This document shows positions 10,852 to 25,401 of a stretch of DNA of 64,000 nucleotides, piece by piece. The stretch is from Rhodamnia argentea (Eukaryota > Streptophyta > Magnoliopsida > Myrtales > Myrtaceae): contig NC_063159.1 of assembly GCF_020921035.1 (NCBI RefSeq), positions 3,224,001-3,288,000 on the forward strand, given 5' to 3'. The position numbers were made by a program, and so were the translations under genes. Every line of letters starts with the position of its first letter. Position 1 is the stretch's first letter. Under the pieces are notes generated by a model. It worked only from the letters and a program-made list of their open reading frames with translations. It searched no databases and had not been told where the DNA came from.

Positions 10852-12091
10852 GTCCTCGAAATTTGAACATACCCGAGTCCTTAATCAATGTAGATACTTA
10901 CTTCTTTGCTTCTCCAATCTGTTTCATCACGCTTCCATTTGTGCTACTCGATAAATAATTTTGTGCTACTCTGATAAATAATTTTCTGCCTATACTTTCG
11001 TTATCCTTAGAGAATTAAAATTATAAAACAAGACCACTTCAATCGTCTTTACTTTTGTCTCAATCATTGTTATCGTACTTACGACTATTTAGAACTTTTG
11101 TAACTTCCTCCACGGTCATTATTCGTAATAACATTTCCATCCAATCAGCAGATCGCAAATTATCAATATAACTTTTTAAAATTCTTGCAATGCTTCTTTT
11201 ACTCAATTTAATTTCAAACCTTAAAGCCATTTCGGACATTTGAAACGATCCAACTCTACTTTCGAAAATCATTTTGTTCGTAAAGTACAAAATAATTTAG
11301 TTTGCAAACTACCAATTGTGCAAGCAATTTAATTCAAAACTAAAATGTTTCCAACTTTTGACAATTTTTGAATTTTTAAAAATGCTTAGTTCGATAACTT
11401 TTCGCATTTTAAGAACTGTTCCAACCTTTCAAAGGGAAAATCCTACCTTGAAAATATCTCAGTCATTAAAACACTTGACTCATAAAGAATTTTAAATGTC
11501 AAAAGCAGTTAAGCTCGGAAATATAAAGTACTTTAAACTTTCAGAAACAACTTAGTTCAAAACATAAATTACCTTAACTTGAAATCGTCACAATGGAAGA
11601 ACTGTAAATACTTTTGAAATCAATTCGGGTCAGGACTCAAAGATGTCTTAATTTTTGAAAATTGCAGCTTGAACCATAAAAATATTTTGGATTTGAAAAC
11701 AGCTTTGACTTTTATTAAAATCTAATTCAACTCGATTTCTTAGAAGTACTGTTGCTTTACATGGTTATAGGAAGTTGTGCGGGCCTTTGAGCTTCTTTTT
11801 TTGTTGACGTTAACGGGCTTATCTTCAATTCTAGTCTTCATTTCCAGCTTCCACGGCTGCACAACGTGTACAAAGAAATGGAAATCGTGACATCTTTTCA
11901 GAACATCCTTGACAATATTTTCATACCCCTCTTTGATGTCACAATTGATCCACACACACCCACAGCTACATGTTTTCCGTAAACAGGAACAGTAGATGTA
12001 TGTGTTTCGCTGAATTTGGTATGGAAGTTACCTGAATTTCCTCGAGTTATCCTGGTACTCCTTTAGGCACTCACTGAACTTATCCCTTTCA
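10852..12091. other. AT-rich stretch without a recognisable gene
   Basis: After about 150 bp that may be retroelement 3' UTR, the sequence is AT-rich, with small duplications such as GTGCTACTCGATAAATAATTTT at 10946-11000. Short minus-strand frames at 11060-11290 and 11740-11955 match nothing I know. The AMP deaminase exons that should precede 12092 are not visible here. Confidence 0.5.
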
Positions 12092-14684
<2,593 letters not shown>

Positions 14685-15182
14685 TTGGAAGGGATATGAT
14701 GTATGTCTTGCATGAATAACTGGCACAGGATCTGGTGCGTATAAGTGGTCGTATCATGATAGATTGTGATATCACGCGATTTGCTCATCCTTGTAATTAT
14801 ATTTCCTTTTATTTGCAGTAAATGAGCATTCCATTCCTCTACCATTAATAGCCTGATTTTCTGCAGAAGTTTTGCTTGCTTTAACGATAAACCAATAGAA
14901 ATTAACCAAAATCTGCGGCTGGGCCTTGTTCATGAGGATATCGAGCGTCATGTGTTGCACGTGCCATCTCATATATAGTTTGGAGTCTGCCAATGGAAAG
15001 GATGGCCAACCTGGGAAAGATCACAGACTAGAGTTTCTGTCATTCTTGGGATAGGATTATTGCAATTTTCTATATTACACAGGCCAAATTTTGCCCCCTC
15101 AAGTTGTCATGTAAGATGCTGACATAAACGGCGAGATGCAAAACTGATGCTTGATGATTTTGGGCATAATTGCGGTCCTTCC

Positions 15183-15230
<48 letters not shown>

Positions 15231-15758
15231 GTCATGGATGGGCATCTTCAAGTTGCTTGAAATTCTCCCATTTGCATTGTACTAGTAGTGAGTATCACCA
15301 CAGAGGATCAAATTCTCCCATTTGATGTAGCTCTAATTTGAGGGTGAATCGGGATAAATCTTGTATGTCGATTTTTCTTTCTTGCTTTTAGCTTCGACTT
15401 CGTTGTGATTGTGCGTCCAATCCTAACAAATATGAGATCTTTCATTTTTCTTCTTGCTTTATGAAGTTTGGAGGATATGATTCTCGTATTCTGCTTTGTA
15501 GTTGGTATGATTCGTATGTACTGGTGTACTTCAAAGTTCAAAAGCTCTCGTCAAGAGTAACTTTTTTCATATAGTAGACTCGATATGCACAAGTAACTTT
15601 TTTTATCTCATCTGGGGTACCGGTCAAGCCAATCAAAGTTGGATGGAACTCTGCAACAGAGGTACCATGCCATGGAATTAAATTATTATGCTCTTCAACA
15701 TAACTAGGTTAATAAAATTATCTGAAGGGAAAGAAATATTCCAGCGCTGATGCAATAC
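14685..15758. other. Intergenic stretch with a CT microsatellite
   Basis: No gene is recognisable between the AMP deaminase stop and the SCO1 exon. A run of about eighteen CT dinucleotides lies at 15189-15225. Short open frames on the minus strand look like chance. Confidence 0.6.
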
Positions 15759-15848
15759 CTTTGACGTATTCAAGGACCTGCTCGACAGTATCTCTCTCAG
15801 GATCAGCAGAAATAAAGACAGGTACAATGTCAAACCCTGCTCTTTCTT
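15759..15848 (-). pseudogene. SCO1: Isolated exon of a SCO1-type copper chaperone
   Basis: SCO1 proteins deliver copper to cytochrome c oxidase at the inner mitochondrial membrane. This 90-bp block encodes ERAGFDIVPVFISADPERDT followed by VEQVLEYVK, the conserved stretch after the CxxxC copper site of the thioredoxin-like fold. It is flanked by a good acceptor (TGATGCCTGCAG before it) and a good donor (GTATTGCA after it), so it is a single intact exon. I found none of the neighbouring SCO1 exons: no CxxxC exon upstream on the minus strand and no DHS-type histidine exon downstream. It lies antisense between two plus-strand gene relics and is an orphan fragment. Confidence 0.75.
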
Positions 15849-18050
15849 CTGCAGGCATCAAAGAAGAAACCTTGATGTATGAGGCCTGAAACTGATAGGA
15901 AGGACTAGCCCTTTTCAAGAGAGTAAAGATTTTGGAAGCAAAGTGGGAGCTAGTCAGTTAGCAAGTAAGAGAGCTCTTGGGGACCAGCCTCTGAGCTAGA
16001 CTCGGGTATTTCCATCCATGTACAAGAGCAGGGTAAGGCACAGACCGAGACAGTGCTTTACCCCTAGATGTCTAGTCAACTGCTGCACTGATGGTCCTGC
16101 TTATGTGGTCAAATATGTATGTTCTAAGAAGTAATATTTGAATATCAATCTTACTGGTTTCAGAAGTATCATACCAAATCCCATCCATCGAATCACTTAT
16201 TTTGAAAAGGACGAGACATCTAGGTCATACAAGTAAAGAGATCTGTTCATTGATAAAAAAAGAGGAAAAATCTGAACGGTTTACCGTGGGCATGATAACT
16301 GCTACATTAGAGGTGCGTCCCTTCCGTTTCTTCTCATACCAGTGAAAGGTCCTCTCAATGCTCTAATGCCACACCAGCGAGCAAGAATCAAATAAATCTA
16401 ATGGATCCGTATCCATAAAAAATGTATCTATATGTTAATAGTATCCACACATATGTCACTGATGACACTGTTAAATGGTGTCTTAAGTAAACTCATCACC
16501 AAGCTGATGATGATTAGCAGTGTCTGCTGATGGCCTAATTCTCATGCCATTGCCTTTGACCCACCTGGGAACAATTCTTTTGGGAGGCTGCTACAATTAA
16601 GATTTTGAATAATGTTTTTTTATCACATGCATGTGGTTATGACTTTCTTTCAATTAGAAATTACTCTTAGGAAACACATTCCTGGCTTTAATACATGTAC
16701 AGTCAGAAGAATATTTTGTGGTGCTCATGTCATGTATCTTTAGTCTGTTTTACATCTTATGGAGCATCACATGTTGACAACCAGTTTCCAATTCCTTTTG
16801 TAGGCACCTTCAGAAATACTTCCACAAGTTGCCTTATAAAGGACTATGAATAGGTTGAATCTTAGGTTTATAATGAGTTGTGCGCTCTCGTTCTTCTGCA
16901 ACAAATTGAAAATTTCTCAAATAAGGTTTCAAAGTGGTATGCCCCTTGTGCTAAATCACTTAGGTTGTTATTTACAAGTTTACTGTAGTAACCAGACATT
17001 ACATATGAAATATAAGATGTGGACATAATCACTCGGAGTACAGCTGGATGATGAACAGGAGTGACGGACATAATGACAATAAAAAGGAGTGCCAAGATTC
17101 GAATCCTTGACCCTAAGCTTTGACACCATTTGAATTAGCAGTTCTGGTAAAAGCTTAAGCTGTCAGGAAAGCTGTAGACAATATTAATAGATTGATATTG
17201 TTGTGCAACTTTGTGTTAGATCTCTACGAGTTTGGAGCATATTCAAAGAGTACAGTTGAGCATATTCAAAGAGCACATGTGTTTTGAACTTCCTTTCATT
17301 CATAGAATTTTCATAATAATATGGTTTATGCTCAGACAGTGATTTAGTTCCTTTGTTTTCTTTGCAGAAGTTTTAGAAATTTCATTTCCAGATGATTATC
17401 ATCCGACTGTTGCAGTTCTCCACCAACCATGTCTATCCGGGGATAGGTAAGATCAATGAATTTTAGTCATCTACATCTCTCTTCATTTATTATATCACTT
17501 ATGAATAACGTGCTGCTATCCCAACAGGACAGACCATATTTTTCTCAAGCCATATTTGTTGGATTTCCAATTAGTATGCAGTAGAATATCTTTTCCACAA
17601 AACTCTACCTACAGCTCATTCAAGAGCTTCAAATATACTAATTTACTTGATCCTATATTGTATTACATATTCTCATTCTTCCTCCTATGTCCTTTGACGT
17701 GAGTCACAGGTTACTTTTGGCAGTCATGTCCACAAACCAAAAGAATCTAAGTTCTTATTTGTCCTTGTGTGAATTTTCATGTCCTGATGTTTGCATGGTC
17801 AAGACCTCATCATTTTAGCTTTATTGAGTCATTATGTGATGGATTTTGACAGACGAAATACACCACAAAACATTTGCCTCGATGGCAACTGACGATGTTA
17901 TCACAATTTGTATGTTTGGTTTGTCCTATTTCTCACCAGCTATGATTATCATATTACTTAGATGAGCGTTACTCAGGTGATTAATCAATGCAGCTGCTTT
18001 TATGAACCCTTTAAATCTTGTCACCTTTGATTATGCTCTTACAATTTCAG
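15849..18050. other. Intergenic stretch with one unidentified exon-like segment
   Basis: Most of this interval shows no coding signal. One segment at 17368-17448 reads VLEISFPDDYHPTVAVLHQP on the plus strand, with TTCTTTGCAG before it and GGATAG|GTAAGA after it, which looks like a true exon. I cannot place it in a family; it might belong to the upstream part of the tomosyn-like gene or to another relic. Confidence 0.4.
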
Positions 18051-19492
18051 GTACTGCTTGCTTCAGGTTTTAAATCTTGAATGGTCATCGGGGGCAGAAA
18101 CTCTGAGATGTATTGGGCGTGTTGATCTCGCCTTAGCTGGCTCTTTTGCGGATATGATTTTGTTACCAAGTGTTGGAGCAGGGGGTAATCTTAGTGCTGA
18201 TCTTCTTTTATTGACCTGTCCTGGGCAACTGCATTTTTTCGATGACTCCTACCTTTCTAACTTGATGTCTCAACATGAGAGAAAACCATCTGTTTCTGGT
18301 TTAGAGTTTCCTACAGTAATACCAGCAAGAAATCCATTGCTGACTTCGGCAAGGCTTTATAAGTTACCAGAATGCTCGTCAAAGGACCTCTCAAAGGTTG
18401 CATTCCTGCATGTCTCGTACCCTAGCTCACTTAATTGCACAACTAAATGTTCTTCGACACTATTATATGTCCATGCTCAATTTATGCAGATAAGTACAGT
18501 GGCCAAACCAGTAATTTCCGTACATGGTAAATCAGATTGGCCCTTGACTGGAGGTGTGCCCTGTCAATTATCAAATACTGAAGAGAGTGTAGTTGGCAAA
18601 GTCTATATAGCTGGATATCAAGACAGATCTGTGAGGATGTGGGATGCGACCCACCCTGTCTTGTCTTTTATTTTTACATTGGAAGGACAGGTTAATTTCC
18701 TATTCTTATCTTCCATAATCTTACTCTAAAGTTACTGCAAATACGCATCTTTCAAATTTAAGCTTTGAATTGCCAGGTGCAAGGTATTCAAGTCGCTGGT
18801 TTAACTGCATCAGTTTCATCTTTAGACTTGTGTGTTTTCACACTGAATTTGGCTGTTGGCAACGAAAGTGGCTTCGTCAGAAGAACATCTTTTCCTGAAA
18901 ATTCTTCTGTTCTTCTGTATTAGATTTTTTTGAATGCATAAAGCTTCACCCCATTTTTTGCTTGTGCAGGTGCTCATATATAATCTCAAGAGCAGGACAA
19001 CTGACAAAAACTTTCACTTCATAACAGACTCTAGACACAAAGGTGATTTCGAAATCGAGATTTATTACAAACACCATTAGTGAGAAAAACAGTTTCCATT
19101 TACAAACAACACATGCACAGTGGTTATCTTCGGAGTGATATGTAACTAGCAGAAATTCAAATGAAAACATGGACAATGCTTAGTTCCAAAAATGGAAGTC
19201 TGCTTTATTTACTTGCAGGATACACGATGTTTATCCTTTGGATGTCAGCCATTGTTTAATGATGACCCTTAAAATCTTGCTTGACACTGCGATGATATAA
19301 TTTATCCTGGGAAGAATGGGTGCAAATTGATTTTCCTTGGATAGAGAATCGAAAATGTGAGCCATAGCTTGCGGGAGTAGGTGTAGGAATTCGAACCTGA
19401 GTTTCTAGAGTGACGCTGCGATCCCAATATGCTCTTTCATGTAGATTTATCTTCAAGATACTGATGCTGCTTGCAGGAAATTGGTAGGATTT

Positions 19493-19720
19493 GACATGAC
19501 CTTCTAAATCAGTGCAACCATTTGCACTGATTTAGACTAGTGTTGCATTGCGATTGGAAATGCGTAAATAGCAACCTCTTCGAGATCAGACAAAAAGGGC
19601 TTGTTGAGACATGACCTTCTAAATCAGTGCAACCATTTGCACTGATTTAGGCTAGTGTTGCATTGCGATTGGAATGCGTAAGTAGCAACCTCTTCGAGAT
19701 CAGACAAAAAGGGCTTGTCT
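19493..19720. repeat. 115-bp tandem duplication with a 12-bp-stem hairpin
   Basis: Copies at 19493-19607 and 19608-19720 start GACATGACCTTCTAAATCAG and end GACAAAAAGGGCTTGT. They differ at only a few positions, so the duplication is recent relative to the gene decay. Each contains the inverted repeat AAATCAGTGCAA / TTGCACTGATTT separated by a 4-base loop. It lies in an intron of the tomosyn-like gene. Confidence 0.9.
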
Positions 19721-20606
19721 GCAACCTAGGTGGAATTTCTTGTTTCAGTAATGGCTTGTATTGCTTGGCAGTATGATAGGCATAGTCGTTCAAATGAGCT
19801 GAAGATAAATTGTTGTAGTCAGATGACTTTATATTGGCTAGTGAATTGACTGGATTTTTCTGGGCTACTTTACATTCTGAGAATGTCTTTTTATGGCATT
19901 TTTCCTGCTAGAGTTCCTTGTATCTGCTGGACCATTTCCTTGTGTGATAATGTAGGATTTTCTGGACCTCTTTTTTCTAACATACTGTTCAAACTTGCCA
20001 GTGCACCCTTTGCTTTTAGAAGAGGCATGCCAATGCAAAGCTATTTTTTCTCTTTTCAACTCTCCTGTTCAAGTATTACAGTTTGTGAATCATGCAAGCA
20101 AACTCACTGTCGGATTTCAGTCTGGCCAAGGGGGGATCATACTGATTGGTTGTTCAAGTATACTCTTCCTTTTTTGCTTGATTTTCTTTCTTGAGAAAGC
20201 TGATTTATGTTTCTATTTCAGGTTGCAGTGCTTGACATGGGTCCACTATCAGTTTTGTTTTGCTCAGACTGTTCATGTGGTTCTCTGTCACCTGTTATTT
20301 CCATTTATTGGAGATCATGCGGTAACATTGATAGTACACTGAAAAGCCAAAAGATTGCGGAAGTGAATATGTCGGCCAATCCTAGAGATGAGAGTGCATT
20401 TGTATTGACCAAGGATGCAAAGATTCTTATTATAGATGGTGGTATGGGAAACCGAATCAGTTCTTGTCCCCTGCTCTTGAAAAAGAAATCTACTCCAATT
20501 GCCATGTATGCTATAGGCAAGTGAAAATTTTTGGTTAGCGAGATGCAAAAAACATTTAGTTCAATATGATGTGCTGAAGACAGAATTTTAGTTTTCTTCA
20601 GATGAC

Positions 20607-20621
20607 AACATTCCAGTCTGT
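20607..20621. repeat. Target-site duplication, copy 1
   Basis: AACATTCCAGTCTGT, codons for NIPVC of the tomosyn-like gene. The same 15 bases recur at 20815-20829 (one mismatch) and 21034-21048 (exact), bracketing the two SINEs. Confidence 0.9.
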
Positions 20622-20814
20622 AACCACCTACCTGGGTGGTGCCGCTGGTTCGCGCACTCTTCCTCTTGCAAAAGGTCGAGTGTTCGAATCCCAGGGCGTT
20701 GCAAGGTGACTTAACCGGTGGCACGTGTGTGGTGGCTAGCATGTGTTGCCCCCAGGGTTTACCCCCGGCTGCCGGCCGTGCGGGGGTTCCCTGGGTCACC
20801 AAAAAAAAAAAAAA
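20622..20814 (+). mobile_element. tRNA-derived SINE copy 1
   Basis: A 193-bp insert with a tRNA-like RNA polymerase III promoter: an A-box-like TGGTTCGCGCAC at 20646-20657 and a B box GTGTTCGAATC at 20680-20690. The GC-rich body ends in a run of A at 20801-20814. It is flanked by 15-bp direct repeats. It encodes no protein; the body would be copied by LINE machinery. It interrupts a coding exon right after the NIPVC codons. Confidence 0.85.
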
Positions 20815-20829
20815 AACATTCCAGTTTGT

Positions 20830-21033
20830 ACCCACCCGCTGGTGGCCGCGCTGGTTTGCGCTTAGTTCTTTTCACGAGAGGTCCTAGGTTCAAAACTTCG
20901 TGGTGCCAATGTCTTACTTGGGCACTGTGGTGGTGGGGTCTTGCAGTTGCCCCCCAGGACTAGTCGTGTTTCACAGCTGGTTTGAGCGCAAGCTCGCCGG
21001 CTGCGCGGACACCTCGGTTATAAAAAAAAAAAA
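20830..21033 (+). mobile_element. tRNA-derived SINE copy 2
   Basis: A 204-bp insert with a divergent but similar layout: A-box-like TGGTTTGCGCTTAG at 20852-20865, a B box AGGTTCAAAACTT at 20886-20898, a GC-rich body and a terminal A run at 21022-21033. It is directly downstream of SINE 1 and uses the same 15-bp target. The two SINEs differ clearly, so this is two separate insertions and not a duplication of one. Confidence 0.85.
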
Positions 21034-23765
21034 AACATTCCAGTCTGTTCAGAGCAGTCAGCTAAGGGTACTTCGTCCAGGAAAGATGCTACTACTGAAG
21101 GCAAAGTTGCAAAAGATTTACATGAGGCTGCACACCTTAAATCTGCAAAAGATGCGTGTTCAGCAGGGAGATTGCTGGATTCATTTTTACTGCTGCGCTA
21201 TGAAGATTCCTTGCGCCTCTACCCACAAAATCTGTGATTCAGGTCTCTTTCTATTTCTTTACTCCAGTCATTTGTCATTCTTATGTTTTCAAGCCATCTA
21301 ATTGTTTAACTCACATAGGGAAATCATAAAGCTAGTCGTAAAGTGAAACGTGCAAAGCCTTGCTGTTGGACTTCAACTTTAAGGAAAGATGGGAAAGTTA
21401 GTGGGCTGGTCGTTCTGTACCAGACGGGATAAAATCAGGTAATTGTGAACTTCGGTCTTACAATCATATTCCAGAACTGGACAAAACAACCTAATTTTCC
21501 CTTGGTTCTGGCTTTGTGGCTTGGTTTTTCTTTCTGGGATATGTTCTCTCTTCACTCAGCGATAGATCACTCCTCACTATTCTGATTGTCAATTTGACAG
21601 ATCTTTGCCTGATTTAGCTTTGGTGAAAGCAAGCTCTTTATTGGCAATTCTAAGGTGGAATTTCCAGGCAAACATGGACAAGATGATGGCTTCTGATGGT
21701 TAGTGGATTGCCCTGGTATTGCATAAATGATAGACGAGGAACCTAATCACTAGGAAGAAGTTCTAGGATGTACTCATCTATCAATTGGTTTCCCGTCATA
21801 TTCAATGGAAGGAGTGAAAACTGGTGCAACGGTATCTGTTCCATCATGATTTTCCAGCTAGGATGTATGATAGACATCATTCAAGTTGATCTTCTTTAAA
21901 AGCATATTTCGTCAACTTTCGTTTGCCATCTGCATGTGGTGGTTTGTTTGAGGATTCACTCGTTGTTATCATCTGCCATAGGCAAATGGGTGTGAATTGG
22001 CTCTCATCTCTCTTGAAGATGGTGAAGATGATCTCGGGTATTCTATGCTTCTATTAAATCCAGTTTGTATACCACAAATTTTAGTAATTAGATTTTTTAT
22101 TTTATTGTTGTAAAAGTTTGAATTTATCAAATATTATTATGTCAATTTGTAGGGCCTTGGGAGCTCTGCCTTGTCTCCATGATCAGGTTCTTGCAGCTGC
22201 TGCAGATGCTGCACTCACTTTCTCTAGTCAGAAGAAAAAACAGGTTATGCTATTTTCTTTTCTTTGTCATCCTAGTCAACAATCTCCAGGACTTGTATGT
22301 TTACATAATTCTTTTAAATCCAGGCTTCTGCACCAGGAATCCTGAGGGGCATTGTCAAAGGAATTAAAATGCGAGAAGCAGCAAACAATGGGAAACATGC
22401 TGCGACTTCAAAATCTGGTGTTACTCATTTAGGGGATGTATTCTCAAAATCTCCATTTGCAGACCAGTTACCAACACTTGGAAATAATCAGGACATTGTG
22501 GATGCATCTTCTAGCACAAATGATCAGGAAGTGGAGCTTAGCATAGGTTAGCCTCATCTCTGCAACCGCATCCTGGTTCTTTCTTTCACCTTTGGCTATC
22601 TACTAAGTTCTGGGTTCTTGTTTGCACAGATGACATTGACATTGATGATCTTGCACCAACTACGTCTAATTCAGTCTGTAAACCCCAAAATAGAGACAAC
22701 AGTAATTTTCCATTTCACTACATGAATTACATTACGACATATTTGAGTCTTATGACGTGATAGATTAGATCACCATTTTCTTCTGTAAAAGGAACCGAAA
22801 GGGAGAAGTTATTCGAAGGCGCAGCAGATGTCACGGAACCTAGACTCGGACACCTGAAGAAATAATTGCTAAATATCGGAAAAGGGTAAGCAAAATGAAT
22901 GCCAGACTCTCTCTCTCTTCCATGCACACGCATTGTTTACAGTTGTCTTAGTGAACTGGTGATAAACTTTATGGCAAATGATTTCAGGATCCCGCAGCAG
23001 TGGCTGAACAAGCAAGAAACAAGCTTCTTGAAAGGCAGGCAAAACTGGAGGTAGTGCAACCTTATGAGTTTCCATAGATGTCACCGGATTCGCAAAGACA
23101 CTAGTCATTTATATATGGGTGAAAGTTATAGTAAAATAAATTTACTTGATTTAAGATGAAAACATAACATCAAGTTGAACATGATTAAGGTGACTGCGGG
23201 AGTCTTTTATCAAATACACAAAGGCACGCAAGGAAGCTTGCTCCAGAAGTCTGGAAACTGCTTGTCGTGCTCTTTATCAAGACAAGCGCTCAGCGCATTT
23301 ATTGCCTACTAGTAATCTGCATGTTCATCGCCAGTGTTGTTGCCAGAGATGAAATATATATCTTGATAATATGTAAATGATTGCTCACAAAGCGAGCATA
23401 ACTCAAATTCTAAATGAAATGGTGCAGGCTTGGCTAGTGTTAAATATAGCATTATTCGTTGCTTTAGTGTTGGATGTGCATCCATAATGGTATGTTTCTT
23501 GTGGCTGTTTGATTAATTTCCTTGATGCATATTGCTTGGGTTGGTGAACCTTTTTTGTCTTCTGACGAGATTAGTTTGGTGTTTGTTTTGGTTCTATCAG
23601 AGAATCAGCCAGAGGACTGCAGAACTGCAGAGCGGAGCAGAAGATTTTGCTCCACTAGCCAATGAGTTTGTCAAGGTGATGGAAAGTCGAAAATGGCGGC
23701 ACATATTAGCCAAACACATTATTACTTCACTATGCACCAATCCCACTGGCGCCTATCTTATTTAA

Positions 23766-25401
23766 ATACATGGGTGGCCACTAATTGATGTCCAAAATGA
23801 GTGCCCAAACGGCTTCTGCTGTGAAAGTGGAGCTTGCCATCCAACAGGTGCCAAAGGGTAGATGCTGCTGTTCCTCCTGAATTTGCGAATCTTCTTTCCT
23901 GTAAAGCAATCAATAGTCGTGGGCTGTGCTTTCTCCTTGGTACGATAGTTGATAAAATAACGTCATTGCCCTGATTTTTCACTACTAGATAGGTGAATAT
24001 GAATTATGTTATGCAAGAAAATGTTGGTCAGTGAACGTCTTGCCGATAACAAATCGACCTTCATTGGCATAATCATTCAAGCAACACTTGCTGGAGCGTG
24101 GATGATCTTTTCGCTTCCAGGCTGAAGCACTAGAAAATCTTTGGGCTTTGTCTTGTCTGATGGATTAGCGAACAGAGGATATTCACTTTTGCAAATCAAG
24201 GTCCGTCGTGCAGAGTCCTGGCCGTCAAATGATGACCCATTTAACACCAGAAAAATTGTTGGAAACATAGACAGTGCTTTGAGATCTTATGTATATTGAA
24301 TATAGGGACGGCAAAATGAGTCTAGAACACTTGTTTAATCTGTATACAATGATGCAGGTCATAAATGGTTTGCTTTAAGTTTTAAAATAAGCTTAAGTGT
24401 GTCATAAAAAGGATTACCTAAACAAGCTTAAATAAACAAATCATTTTTTTAATTTTCTGATTTTTTTATAATTTTTTTAAAGGAACCAAAAAAAGAAATC
24501 AATTTTTTTTTTGTGCTTTAGCAATAATTTTTTTTTTAGCAATTTATATGAGAAATAAGTTTTCATGGACTTGATTAAATATGAAAATATTTAAGCAATA
24601 TGTGTTAGGTCAGATATAGATCGCTTAGTTAAAGTTGCATGAAAATAGGTTAAAATGGATTAAACGGATCAATTTGATTCGATGCATCTTCGATCCAATC
24701 TAATCCACACGTTTGACTGATCTAATTGAATATTTCTTTTAAATCTTACAATGTAATAATACATGAAATATTTCTTTTGATGGAGTCAAATAGGATGAGT
24801 GAGTTCCATATGCTAACAAAATAAAGCTAAGCTACAACTAGTACTGAAAAATCTGACAACCTAATCAAAGTCATAGTTTCTAACCACTTTTCAATTTTTC
24901 TATTTTTTTCCAATTTTTTAATTAGTTTTTAAAAAAATGTTCTTCTTTTTTCCCCCATGCACCTGATTAGAGTTTGCACATCCAATTTTCGAAATTTTTT
25001 TTTTAATTTTAGATTTTTCATACCTTAGATTTTTTTTAAATTTTATTCGTGGGTAATGGGGACTCGGGCTGGGCCGTTAGGCCTGGTCCGAATTAAAGCA
25101 AATTAAGCCCAAGTCAAGTGTGCTCTTGTTGGGCCCACATTCTGTAAAGTCTACACTAAACCCCAATCTCCTTTTCCCTCTGATTATATTCAGCCCATTT
25201 TCATTGGACCAACATGAAACCTGAATCTACCCGCACCCATTCAAATTTTCTTCTCTGATTCTCTTCTCTTATTTCTTTTTTACTCTCTCTTCTTCTTCTT
25301 TTTTTGTCAGCTCAGTCCATCGTCTTCCCCAAGCCCAGAAATTCCCCAGTAGGGTAGTGCGGTTTAGGGGTTACGAGCCCGAGTCGTAGATCAATAAATA
25401 A
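23766..25401. other. Intergenic, AT-rich, no gene seen
   Basis: The first part may hold the 3' UTR of the tomosyn-like gene. From about 24360 to 25050 the sequence is AT-rich with poly-T tracts. Next come about 300 bp with GGGCC-rich motifs and a CT-rich stretch (25230-25310). I see no exon or RNA gene. Confidence 0.6.

Larger units (their letters stand above)
18052..23765 (+). pseudogene. Plant tomosyn / Lgl-like WD40 gene, 5'-truncated, SINE-disrupted
   Basis: The plant homologues are WD40-repeat, syntaxin-binding (tomosyn-like) proteins thought to regulate SNARE complexes in vesicle fusion. Exons in order: 18052-18690 (VLNLEWSSGAETLRCIGRVD, DLLLLTCPGQLHFFDD, AGYQDRSVRMWDA), 18777-18873 (LAVGNESG), 18970-19042 (VLIYNLKSRT), about 20020-20130 (FSLFNSPVQVLQFVNHASKL), 20222-20516 (VAVLDMGPLSVLFCSDCS), 20602-21242, 21318-21438, 21601-21698, 21981-22037, 22154-22241, 22324-22545, 22630 on, 22988-23050 and 23601-23765 (RISQRTAELQSGAEDFA), the R-SNARE-like C-terminal helix. 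The N-terminal WD40 exons are missing. The exon at 20602 is split by two SINEs. Frame errors occur near 21225, 21430 and 22845, and the donor after about 20130 reads GG instead of GT. Intron 20517-20601 appears to be GC-AG. Confidence 0.85.

Noticed and set aside
20640..20700. A functional tRNA gene
   Set aside because: Only A- and B-box-like motifs fit; there is no cloverleaf, and the unit ends in poly-A with a 15-bp TSD, so it is a SINE.
20636..21301. Plus-strand ORFs across the SINE region
   Set aside because: They run through SINE bodies and poly-A tails in frames different from the tomosyn-like exon.
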